Shown here: one piece after another, positions 34,793-46,334 of the stretch | How positions within the stretch are numbered: position 1 is the stretch's first letter | How the letters are laid out: every line of letters begins with the position of its first letter | DNA from: Cognatilysobacter tabacisoli | GTDB lineage: Bacteria > Pseudomonadota > Gammaproteobacteria > Xanthomonadales > Xanthomonadaceae | Direction of reading: 5' to 3' | NCBI RefSeq assembly: GCF_003586305.1 | Contig: NZ_QXJI01000001.1 | Coordinates: 1,240,001 to 1,304,000 of the forward strand | DNA length: 64,000 nucleotides | Translations under genes and position numbers: made by a program | The notes under the pieces: model-generated | The model's database searches: none | Seen by the model: the letters and a program-made list of their open reading frames with translations, nothing else | What the model was told of the DNA's origin: nothing

Positions 34793-37057
34793 CTACTGCG
34801 TGACCGCGGGCGCCGCGGGCGCGCCGAGGCGGGCCAGCAGCGGGTTGGTGGCGATGCGCGCCTGCGGCAGGCCGGCCTCGAGCGCCGCGGCGACGCGCTC
34901 GGCCGCGGCGTCGCGCCGGCCCAGCGCCGCCAGCGTGGCGGCGTTGTAGTACGCGACCTCGGCGCGCTCCGCGCCGATCGCTTCGGCCCGCTGCACCGCG
35001 GCCATCGCCGCGCGCGCGTCGCCGAGGTTGGCGCGGTACCAGCCCAGCGCCGCGACGGCCTTGGCGTCGTCGGGCTGCATCGCGACGAACGGCTCGGCGA
35101 GCCGCGCCGCTTCGGCGAACGCCGCGCGCGCCTGCGGTGCGGTGGCCGGGTCGGCCAGCAGCGCGTCGCCGAGGTTGCCCCACACCTGGAAGTGGCCGGG
35201 GTTCAGCGCGGTCGCTTCGCGGTAGTACTTCGCCGCGCCGGCGTAGTCGCGCTGCTGGTAGCGCAGCGTGCCGAGGTTGCTGAGCACCGATTCGAGCGGC
35301 TCGATCGCCATCGACCGCTCGAACGCCGCGGCGGCCTCGTCATTGCGGCCGGCCGACAGCAGCAGCCCGCCGTACGTGGCCCAGTGGTAGGCATTGGTCG
35401 GCAGCAGTTCGGTCGCGCGCCGGTACGCGGCGATCGCCTCGGGCAGGCGGCCCGACACGTAGGCCTGGTAGCCGCGGTCGGCGTGGATGTACGAGTCGCT
35501 CGGGCTCGCCGCCACCGCCGCGTCGAACAGCCGGCGCGCCTCGTCGTCGCGGCCGCGCTTGGCAGCCACGCGCGCCAGACCGACCAGCGCCTTGCCGCGC
35601 ATCCCGGGCTCGTTCTCGAGCGCGCGGTAGCGCGCCTCGGCAGCGTCGAGCTCGCCCTTGACCCGGTGCAGGTCGCCGAGCGCCAGCACCACCTCGCGCA
35701 TCGACGGGTCCATGTTCTCCGCGCGCAGGCACGCCAGCCGGGCGCGCTCGAACGCCGACGCGTCGCGGTTGTTCTCGAAGCGCCACAGCTCGACCCGGCA
35801 GATCCCGGCCTGGGCGCGGGCGAAGCCGGTGTCGATCGCGATCGCCTGGTTGAAGTAGCCCAGCGCGCGGCCGTCGCGATCGGCCCCGCTGGGCTGCGCC
35901 CACGCGTGCAGGCCGCGCAGGTAGGCGTCGAACGCGGCCACGTCGCGGGTCGGCCTCAGCCTCCGCCGCAGGCCTTCGCCGGCGTCGGGCATCGCGCCGA
36001 CCAGCGCGGTCGCCACCTCGCCAGCGATGTCACTCTGGGTCGCGAACACGTCGGTCAGCTCGCGGTCGTAGGTGCGGCTCCACAGCGTGTAGCCGCTGCG
36101 CGTGTCCGACAGCCGCGCGCTGATGCGCACGCGCGCGCCGGCGCGGCGCACGCTGGCGTCGAGCACGGTCGCCACGCCGAGGCGCTTGCCGAGGGCCTTG
36201 GCATCCTCGCCGTCGACCAGCGCGCCCGGGGGCACCCACGCGGCGACCTTCAGCCCGTGCACGCCGGCCAGTGCCGCGTGCATCTCGGCCGCCAGTCCCT
36301 CGGCGAAGTAGCGGTCCTGGCGGTCGTCGCTGAGCGTGGTAAACGGCAGCACCGCGATCGACGGCTCCAGCGGCGGCGGCGCGTCGCGGCCGCGCAGCCA
36401 CCAGCCCGCCGCGGCGAGCGCGATCACGCCGGCCGCCAGCGCGATCCACCAGCCGCGCCGCAGCAGGTGGTCGCCCGCCCGGCGCCCGCCGTGGCCGTGC
36501 CCGTTGGCGCCGTGCATGCGCCGGTCGCCTGGCCAGTCGGAGGCGGGCGAGTCGGCGGGCGCGCCGGTGTCCGCGGCGGCAGCAGGGGCGTGGATCGGCT
36601 CGGCCGGAACGCCCGCATCGGCCGGCGACGCGGACGGCGCGTCCTCGTCGTGGTGGTCCGCCGCGGACGCGGCGGTGCCGTCCAGGCCGGGCGTCGCGGC
36701 GGGCGCAGCGCCGTTCTGCGCGCCGATGAACCGGTAGCCGAGCGCGTGGTGGGTCTGGATGTAGCGCGGCTGGTGCGAATCGTCGCCGAGCGCGTGCCGC
36801 AGCTGGGCGATCACCCGGGTCAGCACGCCCGGGGTCACGTGGCGATGGCCCCAGACCGCGTCGAGCAGTTCATCGCGCGGGACCATCTGGCCGCTGCGCT
36901 CGACCAGCAGCAGCAGCACGGCAAAGGCCTTGGGTTCGACCGTCTGCGGTTCGCCGGCGCGGGTCAGGGTGTGCGCGCCCGCGTCGATGACGACGTCGCC
37001 GAACTGGTGGATCTCGGGGTGCGGCCCGCCTTGGCCAGTCGTGCCGGTCGGGCCCAT
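34793..37057 (-). CDS. CadC-like membrane transcription regulator with TPR domain
   Basis: The 754-residue protein has three parts. First is an N-terminal OmpR/PhoB-type winged-helix DNA-binding domain (GDVVIDAGAHTLTRAG, VEPKAFAVLLLL, GHRHVTPGVLTRVIAQLRHAL) up to about residue 115. A Pro/Ala/Asp-rich linker and one membrane helix (ALAAGVIALAAAGWWL, near residue 215) follow. Last is a periplasmic part beginning IAVLPFTTLSDDRQDRYFAEG and TPR-like repeats to the end. This is the ToxR/CadC layout seen in many Xanthomonadaceae regulators, where the periplasmic part senses the envelope. It is divergent from the tandem YkvA-like genes, 141 bases away, which are possible targets. The signal is unknown. 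Confidence 0.85.
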   Translation of the reverse strand: MGPTGTTGQGGPHPEIHQFGDVVIDAGAHTLTRAGEPQTVEPKAFAVLLLLVERSGQMVPRDELLDAVWGHRHVTPGVLTRVIAQLRHALGDDSHQPRYIQTHHALGYRFIGAQNGAAPAATPGLDGTAASAADHHDEDAPSASPADAGVPAEPIHAPAAAADTGAPADSPASDWPGDRRMHGANGHGHGGRRAGDHLLRRGWWIALAAGVIALAAAGWWLRGRDAPPPLEPSIAVLPFTTLSDDRQDRYFAEGLAAEMHAALAGVHGLKVAAWVPPGALVDGEDAKALGKRLGVATVLDASVRRAGARVRISARLSDTRSGYTLWSRTYDRELTDVFATQSDIAGEVATALVGAMPDAGEGLRRRLRPTRDVAAFDAYLRGLHAWAQPSGADRDGRALGYFNQAIAIDTGFARAQAGICRVELWRFENNRDASAFERARLACLRAENMDPSMREVVLALGDLHRVKGELDAAEARYRALENEPGMRGKALVGLARVAAKRGRDDEARRLFDAAVAASPSDSYIHADRGYQAYVSGRLPEAIAAYRRATELLPTNAYHWATYGGLLLSAGRNDEAAAAFERSMAIEPLESVLSNLGTLRYQQRDYAGAAKYYREATALNPGHFQVWGNLGDALLADPATAPQARAAFAEAARLAEPFVAMQPDDAKAVAALGWYRANLGDARAAMAAVQRAEAIGAERAEVAYYNAATLAALGRRDAAAERVAAALEAGLPQARIATNPLLARLGAPAAPAVTQ

Positions 37058-37198
37058 CGCAAAAACCTCACGGCGGCCTCATGAATCTCATACGACGCTG
37101 CGAGAAGGCGCGTGCGGCCATCATGACCGCACCGCGATGGGGGAGGAGCCTGTGCCGGCGCCGAATGATCGGTGCCCCACTGCTCCGAGGACTCCGCC

Positions 37199-37843
37199 AT
37201 GAATGCCCAGCTCGCCCCCGCCTACCCCCTGCCGACCGTGCTGCAGATGCCGGCCCAGCCCGGCCCGCACCGCCGCCACACCGTCAACGGCTTCGTCCTG
37301 CAGGCCCAGGCGGTCGACCGCTTCAACCGGCTGCTCGACCAGCTCGGCCGCCCGACCACCCTCGACAGCGACCAGCTGTCCGCCGCCGCCCGCGAGCTGT
37401 GCGGCCAGGGCATCGGCGCCGCGGCGCCGCGCTGCATCCGCCAGCGGCTGCTGCGGCTGGCCGTGCTCGACCGGATGGCCGCCGACCGCGACTGGACGCC
37501 GGCCAACGACGCGATCGCCCTCACCCGTCGGGTGGTCGGCTACGCCCGCGACCGCAACGACCTGATTCCCGACTGGGTCCCGCGGGTCGGCCGGCTCGAC
37601 GACGCGATCGTGGTCGACGCCGCCTGGCCGCGGCTGGCCGACGAGGCCGGCGACTACGCCGACTTCTGCCGGATTCGCGCGATCGAGGCCCACCTGAGCG
37701 GACGCGACGTCCACGGCTACCGCTTCCAGCGCGCCGACTGGATCGAGGCGCGCGCCGCCGAGGTGGCCCTGCAGCAGCACCGCGCGGCCGTCCGCCAGTT
37801 CAGCTACGTGCCGAGCGCGCCGGCGCGGTTCGCCATCCACTGA
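37199..37843 (+). CDS. YkvA-like (DUF1232-type) protein, first of a tandem pair
   Basis: The product is 214 residues from ATG 37199. The N-terminal half is helical (NGFVLQAQAVDRFNRLLDQL). The central LIPDWVPRVGRLDDAIVVDA matches the YkvA/DUF1232 motif (LIPD followed by GxLDD) near residues 121-140, though here in a soluble-looking context. The remainder is charged and helical (ADFCRIRAIEAHLSG). The next gene is a paralogue of the same length. No function is known for the family; some members are membrane-associated. It is divergent from the CadC-like regulator. Confidence 0.72.
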   Translation: MNAQLAPAYPLPTVLQMPAQPGPHRRHTVNGFVLQAQAVDRFNRLLDQLGRPTTLDSDQLSAAARELCGQGIGAAAPRCIRQRLLRLAVLDRMAADRDWTPANDAIALTRRVVGYARDRNDLIPDWVPRVGRLDDAIVVDAAWPRLADEAGDYADFCRIRAIEAHLSGRDVHGYRFQRADWIEARAAEVALQQHRAAVRQFSYVPSAPARFAIH

Positions 37844-38065
37844 GCCGCCGCTTCCGGCGCACGCGACGGGCCGCCTGCGGGCGGCCCGCTCGTGTCCGGG
37901 GCCCGTTCACCGCTCCGCGTGACGGACGGCCCGGGACACCGGCCGCCGCGAGGCGCACCATGGCGGAGCGGTCCCCCGACGGGGCCGCGAGCGATCCACT
38001 CGGGCCCGCGCGCACCGCCGGCCACGGCGCGGCGTCCGACCCCTCGGCCGGCCACGAGGTGCGCC

Positions 38066-38710
38066 ATGCGCATGCCACATCCCACACCCACCAACGACCC
38101 GCTGCCGTTCGAACACGGCGCTGCGGGGGACCGTCCGCGCGAAGCGGCCGACCGACCGCCGCTGCAGTGGAGCGGCGCCGCCGTCGCCGCGTTCGACGCG
38201 CTGCTGCACGAGCTGCACCCCGATGCCGCGCGCGTCGACGACGCCCGCCTGCGCCGGCTCGCGCTGTGGCTGCTCGACCTGCCGCCCGGCGAGGCGCACG
38301 CCGTGCTCGACGCGCGCATGGACCGCCTGCAGCTGCTGCGCGCAATGCGCGACGACCCCGACTGGGACAGCGACGAGCCCACGCGCGCCCGGCTGGCCAA
38401 GCTGGTCGACTACGTCGAGCGCGACGACGACCTGATCCCCGACGGCGAGCCGCTGCTCGGCCGGCTCGACGACGTGCTGCTGATCGAGCTGGCGTGGCCG
38501 GCGTTCGCCGAGGAGTCCGAGGACTACCGCGACTTCTGCGACTACCGCGAGCACGAGCACCCGGGCGGCGACGCCGCGCGCAAGCGCGCCACCTGGCTGC
38601 GCGACCGGCTCGACGAACTGGCGCTGTGGCAGCACCGCGTGCGCGTGCACGAGATGCACTACGTCGACGCGCCGTTTGGCGCCGACCCGCCGTTCCGCGT
38701 CGGCCGCTGA
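38066..38710 (+). CDS. YkvA-like (DUF1232-type) protein, second of a tandem pair
   Basis: ATG 38066 gives 214 residues, the same length as its paralogue upstream. The shared core is DDDLIPDGEPLLGRLDDVLL near residues 124-143, followed by FAEESEDYRDFCDYREHEHP, which parallels ADEAGDYADFCRI in the first copy. The N-terminus is unlike the first copy. It is probably a tandem duplication that diverged. It lies 222 bases downstream, after a GC hairpin without U tract (37868-37887). Function unknown. The dnaE promoter follows. Confidence 0.72.
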   Translation: MRMPHPTPTNDPLPFEHGAAGDRPREAADRPPLQWSGAAVAAFDALLHELHPDAARVDDARLRRLALWLLDLPPGEAHAVLDARMDRLQLLRAMRDDPDWDSDEPTRARLAKLVDYVERDDDLIPDGEPLLGRLDDVLLIELAWPAFAEESEDYRDFCDYREHEHPGGDAARKRATWLRDRLDELALWQHRVRVHEMHYVDAPFGADPPFRVGR

Positions 38711-38842
38711 CCGGAGCCCATCGCGGCGCCGATCGCGGCGACTGCGCCGCGCCGGATGACCGTCCGGCGCTCCGCCGCGATGCGGCGAGGCGCCAGTGCC
38801 GCGTGCCCGCGGGCGTTCGCGCGGGGCCTGCCGTGTCAAGCC

Positions 38843-38870
38843 TTGCCGGGGCGGCGGGGGCTGCTACCCT
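38843..38870 (+). promoter_or_regulatory. dnaE: Possible dnaE promoter
   Basis: A -35 like ttgccg (38843-38848), 16-base spacer and -10 like taccct (38865-38870) lie 24 bases before the dnaE ATG. The match is moderate; it is the best candidate in the 184-base spacer. Confidence 0.4.
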
Positions 38871-38894
38871 GCCCTCTGCCCTGCCGGTTCGCGC

Positions 38895-42434
<3,540 letters not shown>

Positions 42435-42569
42435 GCCGACGACTATTGCCGCGCTGAACACCCCTCGGCATATCGCCGACACGAGGCGCGGACTTGTTAT
42501 AGCCTCGCCCACGCCCGCGTAAGCGGATATCGTCCGGACTTGATGGCTATACGGGTACTAGGGGGCTCG

Positions 42570-43067
42570 ATGCGGTCAACCGCGCTCGTTGTAGCCATCT
42601 TGGCACTCGCCTCGCTTGCAGGGTGCCAAGACCGCCCCGTCTCTCAACGGGAGCCCTCGGACCGGACCTCGGCGAATGGCGTCCAGCCGCTCCCACCTTC
42701 TAAGCCGATAGTCCCCAAGAACGACAAACATCCGTTCTTCGGCATCGACCTCAATGCCCTCTCCACGGATGACTCCGCAGTCGTGCGGTCGGCGTGGGCG
42801 AACTATCACCGCGTATTGGCGGGAAAGCATCCAGATTGCCCGCTTGACTCAGCATTTTCAGACGGCGGGACGCGAATCTACGATTGCGTTGGGTACGAGT
42901 TGATCCGCTACAAGTCTCTCCTCCCCCCAGGGCCGCCTGGCAGCCCCGACTTGGACAAGGTCAGCCTTATGTACGGCCCGTCCATTAAATTCGCGAGCGG
43001 CCATAAGGTAGAGAGGCTCTGGGTGCTCGATTCCCGGGAGCTTGCGCGGCTTGAGGCCGCACCCTAA
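42570..43067 (+). CDS. Lipoprotein (cassette gene)
   Basis: I chose ATG 42570, giving 165 residues with a lipoprotein signal (MRSTALVVAILALASLAGCQD), lipobox LAGC and the lipidated Cys at residue 19. TTG 42540 and ATG 42543 would only add a non-signal stretch. The mature part is polar, with PPSKPIVPKNDKHPFFGIDL and a C-terminal VSLMYGPSIKFASGHKVERL. Two more cysteines (HPDCPLDS and YDCVGYE) may pair. No family is recognised. It is probably anchored in the outer or inner membrane facing the periplasm. The stop overlaps the left core of attC b1. Confidence 0.65.
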   Translation: MRSTALVVAILALASLAGCQDRPVSQREPSDRTSANGVQPLPPSKPIVPKNDKHPFFGIDLNALSTDDSAVVRSAWANYHRVLAGKHPDCPLDSAFSDGGTRIYDCVGYELIRYKSLLPPGPPGSPDLDKVSLMYGPSIKFASGHKVERLWVLDSRELARLEAAP

Positions 43068-43121
43068 CAATTCGTCCAAGTCGACGCTGCTTCGCGGCGC
43101 GGCCTAACTCAGGTGTTGGGC
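43062..43121 (+). repeat. attC site b1
   Basis: The left core ccctaac (43062-43068) is followed by aattcgtccaagtcgacgct, gcttcgcggc turn and gcggcctaactcaggt. The right core gttgggc (43115-43121) is a perfect GTTRRRY. Length is 60 bp. Confidence 0.88.
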
Positions 43122-43136
43122 TGTGTGGAGAGGTCA

Positions 43137-43535
43137 ATGGCATCGCAGCGCAGAACTTTTTTAGGAGTCACCCTGCTTATCGCTATCCAGCTCCTTGGCG
43201 GGCTAGGCATGGAGTCATTGATTCCTTCAGCAAAGGAAGGTCCTATTTTGCTCAGTGCAGTTCTGGGCTTCCTAAGCGGTTTTGTGGGAAGCACGGTTGC
43301 CCGCGGATCGTTTGTTGTTCCGGCCGCTGCAGCGTGGCTCGGGATGTGGGCCCTTACCGTACTAATTCTTTACGGAATGGCTGCTCGGGTAACCACTCCA
43401 AGCCTGGCACAGGTAGGCGCCTTCCATGTCACGCATGCCTGGCCGATCTTTGTGTCCGCCGCGTCGGTCATAGCAGGAGCTGTCACAGGAGACATCATTC
43501 GTACGAGGCTGCGCCCCGTTCCGGCCGCAGCCTGA
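43137..43535 (+). CDS. Small membrane protein (cassette gene)
   Basis: ATG 43137 follows a ggagagg ribosome-binding site and gives 132 residues; the GTG 43113 in frame lies within the attC and is rejected. Four hydrophobic segments lie at about residues 8-25, 37-55, 60-82 and 100-118, with few charged loops. It is an inner-membrane protein of unknown family. AT-rich codons such as TTA and TTT occur, unlike the core genes. The stop TGA overlaps attC b2. Confidence 0.65.
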   Translation: MASQRRTFLGVTLLIAIQLLGGLGMESLIPSAKEGPILLSAVLGFLSGFVGSTVARGSFVVPAAAAWLGMWALTVLILYGMAARVTTPSLAQVGAFHVTHAWPIFVSAASVIAGAVTGDIIRTRLRPVPAAA

Positions 43536-43589
43536 CAGTTTGTCCAAGCCGTCGCCCCTTTGCGGCGCGGCGTAACAGTGGTCTTACGC
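43530..43589 (+). repeat. attC site b2
   Basis: The left core is gcctgac (43530-43536), then agtttgtccaagccgtcgcc, a cctttgcggc turn and ggcgtaacagtgg. The right core is cttacgc (43583-43589), degenerate. Length is 60 bp. Confidence 0.72.
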
Positions 43590-43617
43590 GCACACAAACG
43601 ATCCTTGAGGAGTGGAG

Positions 43618-43995
43618 ATGAAGATCAGAATTGTGCTCTGCATTGCGCTCTTGGCATGCTCCGCCGCTGCTTTGGCGGATGATGGGCTTCAGAGGATTTC
43701 CGGCTCTGTCTGGAAGGCAGGCCACGCCCGCGCAGTGTTTGATCTGAGAGTCCGTGAGGGCGAGACCCAACAAGCACCGCTCCACGGCGCGGAGACTCTC
43801 GAGGTTTCACGCTCCTCAAAGACTGGAACTTCAATCCGAGTGCTTGACCCCTCGGGCAAACCACTCGCCAGTGCTTCACTCGACTCCGAACCTGGAGACA
43901 GCACGGTGCGGTTCGCGTTCTGCGAAAGCGGGGGCGTGGAAGTTTCTTCACCTGCGTCCGAGGTCGCACCGCGTTGCGCGTCCAGAGGTACCTAA
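43618..43995 (+). CDS. Secreted hypothetical protein (cassette gene)
   Basis: ATG 43618, after a ttgagga ribosome-binding site, gives 125 residues beginning with a signal peptide (MKIRIVLCIALLACSAAALA, cleavage near residue 20). The mature protein looks beta-rich (GHARAVFDLRVREGE, TSIRVLDPSGKPLASASLD), suggesting a small beta-sandwich periplasmic protein, with two late cysteines (FAFCESG and APRCASR). No family recognised. Codon use is markedly less GC-rich than that of core genes. The stop overlaps the left core of attC b3. Confidence 0.65.
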   Translation: MKIRIVLCIALLACSAAALADDGLQRISGSVWKAGHARAVFDLRVREGETQQAPLHGAETLEVSRSSKTGTSIRVLDPSGKPLASASLDSEPGDSTVRFAFCESGGVEVSSPASEVAPRCASRGT

Positions 43996-44034
43996 CAACT
44001 AGCCCCAGCCACAGCAGCTTGGCAGCTGTTAGGC
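43990..44034 (+). repeat. attC site b3 (short, divergent)
   Basis: The cores are perfect (acctaac 43990-43996; gttaggc 44028-44034), but the site is only 45 bp and its interior (aactagccccagccacagca, gcttggcagct) differs from the other sites. It keeps a dyad (agctg...cagct type) around gctt. It is a divergent attC type within one array. Confidence 0.7.
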
Positions 44035-44049
44035 CCCAAGGAGACTTTG

Positions 44050-44445
44050 ATGAGACGCACTGTCCTCACTGCACTGCTGGCCCTTTCGACGACTACCCAT
44101 GCCAGCGGAAACGGCACACCGGCTGAGGATGGGGTTAGGCACAGGATTAAATCCTGTGAAGAAGCGGCTCTTCTTGTCACAACAGCTTTCGTTCGCTTTC
44201 CAGTTGACGCCCCTTCTCGTAGTCAGTTCATCAATGAAGAGAAGGCAAGGATCCTCGTGGACAGGCCGGACGTTGCCGTGGAAGACAAGTATTTGATGTC
44301 CGCTATGGCGGCTGTGATCTTCCATCTCGTCGAGATGGAACTACTGAATTCAGACGCGGCCGTCTCCCCGGAGCTGCAGTTGCGATTGGCCTCGCGGGCA
44401 GGCGCGGCCTGTGCGGCGACAACAACTAGTCCGCGAGAGACCTGA
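44050..44445 (+). CDS. Secreted hypothetical protein (cassette gene)
   Basis: ATG 44050, six bases after aaggag, gives 131 residues with a weak signal peptide (MRRTVLTALLALSTTTHA, cleavage near residue 18). TTG 44047 is too close to the ribosome-binding site. The mature part is helical (KSCEEAALLVTTAFVRF; AEVLL-like MAAVIFHLVEMELL), with two cysteines (KSCEEA and AACAAT). No family recognised. The end overlaps attC b4. Probably a periplasmic helical protein; role unknown. Confidence 0.6.
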   Translation: MRRTVLTALLALSTTTHASGNGTPAEDGVRHRIKSCEEAALLVTTAFVRFPVDAPSRSQFINEEKARILVDRPDVAVEDKYLMSAMAAVIFHLVEMELLNSDAAVSPELQLRLASRAGAACAATTTSPRET

Positions 44446-44497
44446 CAATTCGTCGTAGCCGAGTCCGCTTCGCAGCGGGCCGAGTTTGATGTCCGGC
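44440..44497 (+). repeat. attC site b4
   Basis: The left core is acctgac (44440-44446), followed by aattcgtcgtagccgagtcc, gcttcgcagcgg and gccgag. The right core is gtccggc (44491-44497), degenerate. Length is 58 bp. It is the last recognisable site of array 2. Confidence 0.75.
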
Positions 44498-44628
44498 CGG
44501 CACCGGCTATCTCAGCCGAAGGGCGACAGTAGCTCCATCCAGGGCGCGGCCTCCGGCCTTACCCGGGCTACGTGTCGCGACGGACTCGGGCATCCTGCAA
44601 TCCTCCACCCCGCCACGGACCCACCGCC

Positions 44629-45045
44629 ATGGCCGAGAACAAGACCAAAGCCACCGACGCCAGCGTCGCCGCCTTCCTCGATGGGGTCGAAGGCGCGCAG
44701 CGTCGCGCGGACTGCGACGTGCTGATGGCGATAATGGGCCGGGTCACCGGGGAGCCAGCCAAGCTGTGGGGGCCGAGCATCATCGGCTTCGGCTCGTACC
44801 ACTACCGCTACGACAGCGGCCGCGAAGGCGACATGCCGGTGGCCGCGTTCTCGCCGCGCAAGGGCGAGTTCAGCGTGTACCTGACGCCGGACAGCCCCGG
44901 CCAGGCCGAACTGCTGTCGCGGCTCGGCAAGCACCGGATGGGCAAGTCGTGCCTCTACATCCGCAAGCTGGCCGACGTCGACCTCGCGGTGCTCGATCAA
45001 CTGGTCGTCGGGTCGATGCGCGACCTCGACGGCCGCCGCTGCTGA
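44629..45045 (+). CDS. DUF1801 domain protein
   Basis: ATG 44629 gives 138 residues starting MAENKTKATDASVAAFLDGV. The DUF1801 layout is clear: VAAFLDGVEGAQRRADCDVL, KLWGPSIIGFGSYHYRY and AAFSPRKGEFSVYL, with the C-terminal HRMGKSCLYIRKLADVD. Such proteins are small cytoplasmic proteins of the YdhG type with no established reaction. It lies just behind the second cassette array and has core-like codon use, so it is a resident gene. An upstream in-frame start (44572) would run into non-coding sequence. Confidence 0.85.
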   Translation: MAENKTKATDASVAAFLDGVEGAQRRADCDVLMAIMGRVTGEPAKLWGPSIIGFGSYHYRYDSGREGDMPVAAFSPRKGEFSVYLTPDSPGQAELLSRLGKHRMGKSCLYIRKLADVDLAVLDQLVVGSMRDLDGRRC

Positions 45046-45235
45046 CGCAGGCGCGACGATGCCGTGGCACACAGGGAGCTGCAGCCCACCGCGGGCGCGA
45101 TGACTGCGTCGGCACGGTGTCTTTGCGCAACGCCACCCGCACCGCTGACCGGCGTGGCACCATCGGCGGCCTCGATGCAGTGCGTCCCTGCTGCATCCTG
45201 CAGGCTCACGCGTCAGCTCTTGGGGGAGAGCACTC

Positions 45236-45601
45236 ATGCAAGCAAAGCATTCGATCGTCCTGGCGCTCGCGGGGCTTTGTTTCGTATCGGGCGCCACCGG
45301 CCAGTACCTGTATCCAGGGCAGGAGGTTTCGCCGGTGGACCTGTGGTTCATGCCGGTGTTCGCCATCCTGGTGTTCTGGTGGTATCGCCTGGACACGTCG
45401 CAGCGCGGCTACCGGCGGACGCCCTGGCTCAACGTGGGCGTCATCGCGATCGCGGCGCTGGCCCTGCCCTACTACTTTTTCCGCTCGCGTGGTTTCAAGC
45501 GCGGCGTGCTTGCGACGCTGGCGCTGCTCGGCGCCATCGTCGCCTCGGGCATCCTCACCCTCGGCGGACAGTACGCCACGCACGTCGGCCTGCAGAGCTG
45601 A
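45236..45601 (+). CDS. Four-helix membrane protein of unknown function
   Basis: The start at ATG 45236, after a ggggaga ribosome-binding site, gives 121 residues. Hydrophobic segments lie at about residues 5-22, 33-48, 65-81 and 89-108. The second begins in VDLWFMPVFAILVFWWYRLD, and the fourth ends in a Gly-rich ILTLGGQYATH. It is an inner-membrane protein of unknown family. It lies 63 bases before the lipoprotein gene on the same strand. The 190-base gap upstream (45046-45235) shows no gene, and no attC is seen there. Confidence 0.72.
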   Translation: MQAKHSIVLALAGLCFVSGATGQYLYPGQEVSPVDLWFMPVFAILVFWWYRLDTSQRGYRRTPWLNVGVIAIAALALPYYFFRSRGFKRGVLATLALLGAIVASGILTLGGQYATHVGLQS

Positions 45602-45664
45602 TCCCCGGGCCCGCGCCGACGCGTCAGGGCCCAACCCAGGCGTCACACTCACAAGGAGAGTCGA

Positions 45665-46024
45665 ATGAAGTTGAAGTGCATTGCGGTCCTGCTGCTGGCC
45701 GCGGGGTTGACCGCCGGCTGTACCACCACGCCGAGCCGAGGTGGCGAGCTGCGCATCGATTCGAGCAGCGTCCAGTCCGCCGAGAGGTCCTACCAGGCGA
45801 TGATGCGGGGCCGCTCCGAAGCGGAGAAACAGAAGCTCGCGCTCGCCATGCTCCTGCTCAACCTGCAGGGGGTGAAGAGCGCGTACGAAGTGGTCGCGAA
45901 CCCGGAGCTGCAATCGCCGTCGATTGGCCGGATCAAGGACCAGGTGGCCGGCATGACGGCGGACGAGATCATCGCGCTCGCGGCGCGCGTTTCCGATATC
46001 CAGGTCGAGGTGTCCGGGCAGTAG
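45665..46024 (+). CDS. Lipoprotein, DUF6694-like
   Basis: The product is 119 residues from ATG 45665 after a aaggagag ribosome-binding site. It has a lipoprotein signal (MKLKCIAVLLLAAGLTAGCT), lipobox TAGC with Cys19. The mature helical part (RSEAEKQKLALAMLLLNLQG) ends with GMTADEIIALAARV, like the GMTAEEII block of small DUF6694-type lipoproteins. It should be attached to a membrane on its periplasmic face. Function unknown. Weak attribution to the family, from memory. Confidence 0.68.
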   Translation: MKLKCIAVLLLAAGLTAGCTTTPSRGGELRIDSSSVQSAERSYQAMMRGRSEAEKQKLALAMLLLNLQGVKSAYEVVANPELQSPSIGRIKDQVAGMTADEIIALAARVSDIQVEVSGQ

Positions 46025-46334
46025 GGCCCGGCGGGCGGCGCCCGCTGTTTCGCACGTGGGGTGGGCTTGAGGCCACTAGCGGCCCGATGGCGGGCTGGGC
46101 AGGAGCGGCGGGGCGGCGCCCCGCGTACGAAGTGAAGGCCCTGCGGTCGATGCGACCGGGCGTTCACGGTGACGGGTTTCGCTTCGCTCTACCCATCCTG
46201 CGGTTGTCTGTCGCTTCTGCGTCCGTGGGCACGCACGCCGACGCGCGGCCGCTGCGCCGCGACATGCCCCCGCGCGGCGTTGCGGCATGATTGGGCCCCC
46301 GGGCGTCCACGCCCCGCTGCCTCCGGAGTGATCC
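46025..46334. other. 310-base non-coding stretch
   Basis: No gene is recognised. A small dyad (gggtttcgcttcgctctaccc, 46174-46194) could form a hairpin and resembles short repeats that occur widely in such genomes. The start of the next gene follows a ctccggagtg ribosome-binding site. Confidence 0.5.

Larger units (their letters stand above)
42435..44497 (+). mobile_element. Integron-type cassette array 2, no integrase (CALIN)
   Basis: Immediately after dnaE, four small plus-strand genes alternate with four attC sites at 43062-43121, 43530-43589, 43990-44034 and 44440-44497. Cores such as gttgggc, acctaac and gttaggc fit RYYYAAC/GTTRRRY. The genes are clearly lower in GC than the flanking core genes. 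No integrase or attI can lie on the left because dnaE abuts, so this is a cluster of attC sites lacking an integrase. The left boundary within 42435-42569 is not defined; that 135-base stretch shows no attC. Array 1 of this window carries the same attC type. Confidence 0.85.

Noticed and set aside
42435-42569. attI or integrase remnant upstream of array 2
   Set aside because: No attI-like core pair and no integrase-like frame. A GTTATAG near 42495 does not fit GTTRRRY.
46174-46194. Repeat element of REP type
   Set aside because: Only one copy of the dyad is seen in this window, so a family cannot be shown.
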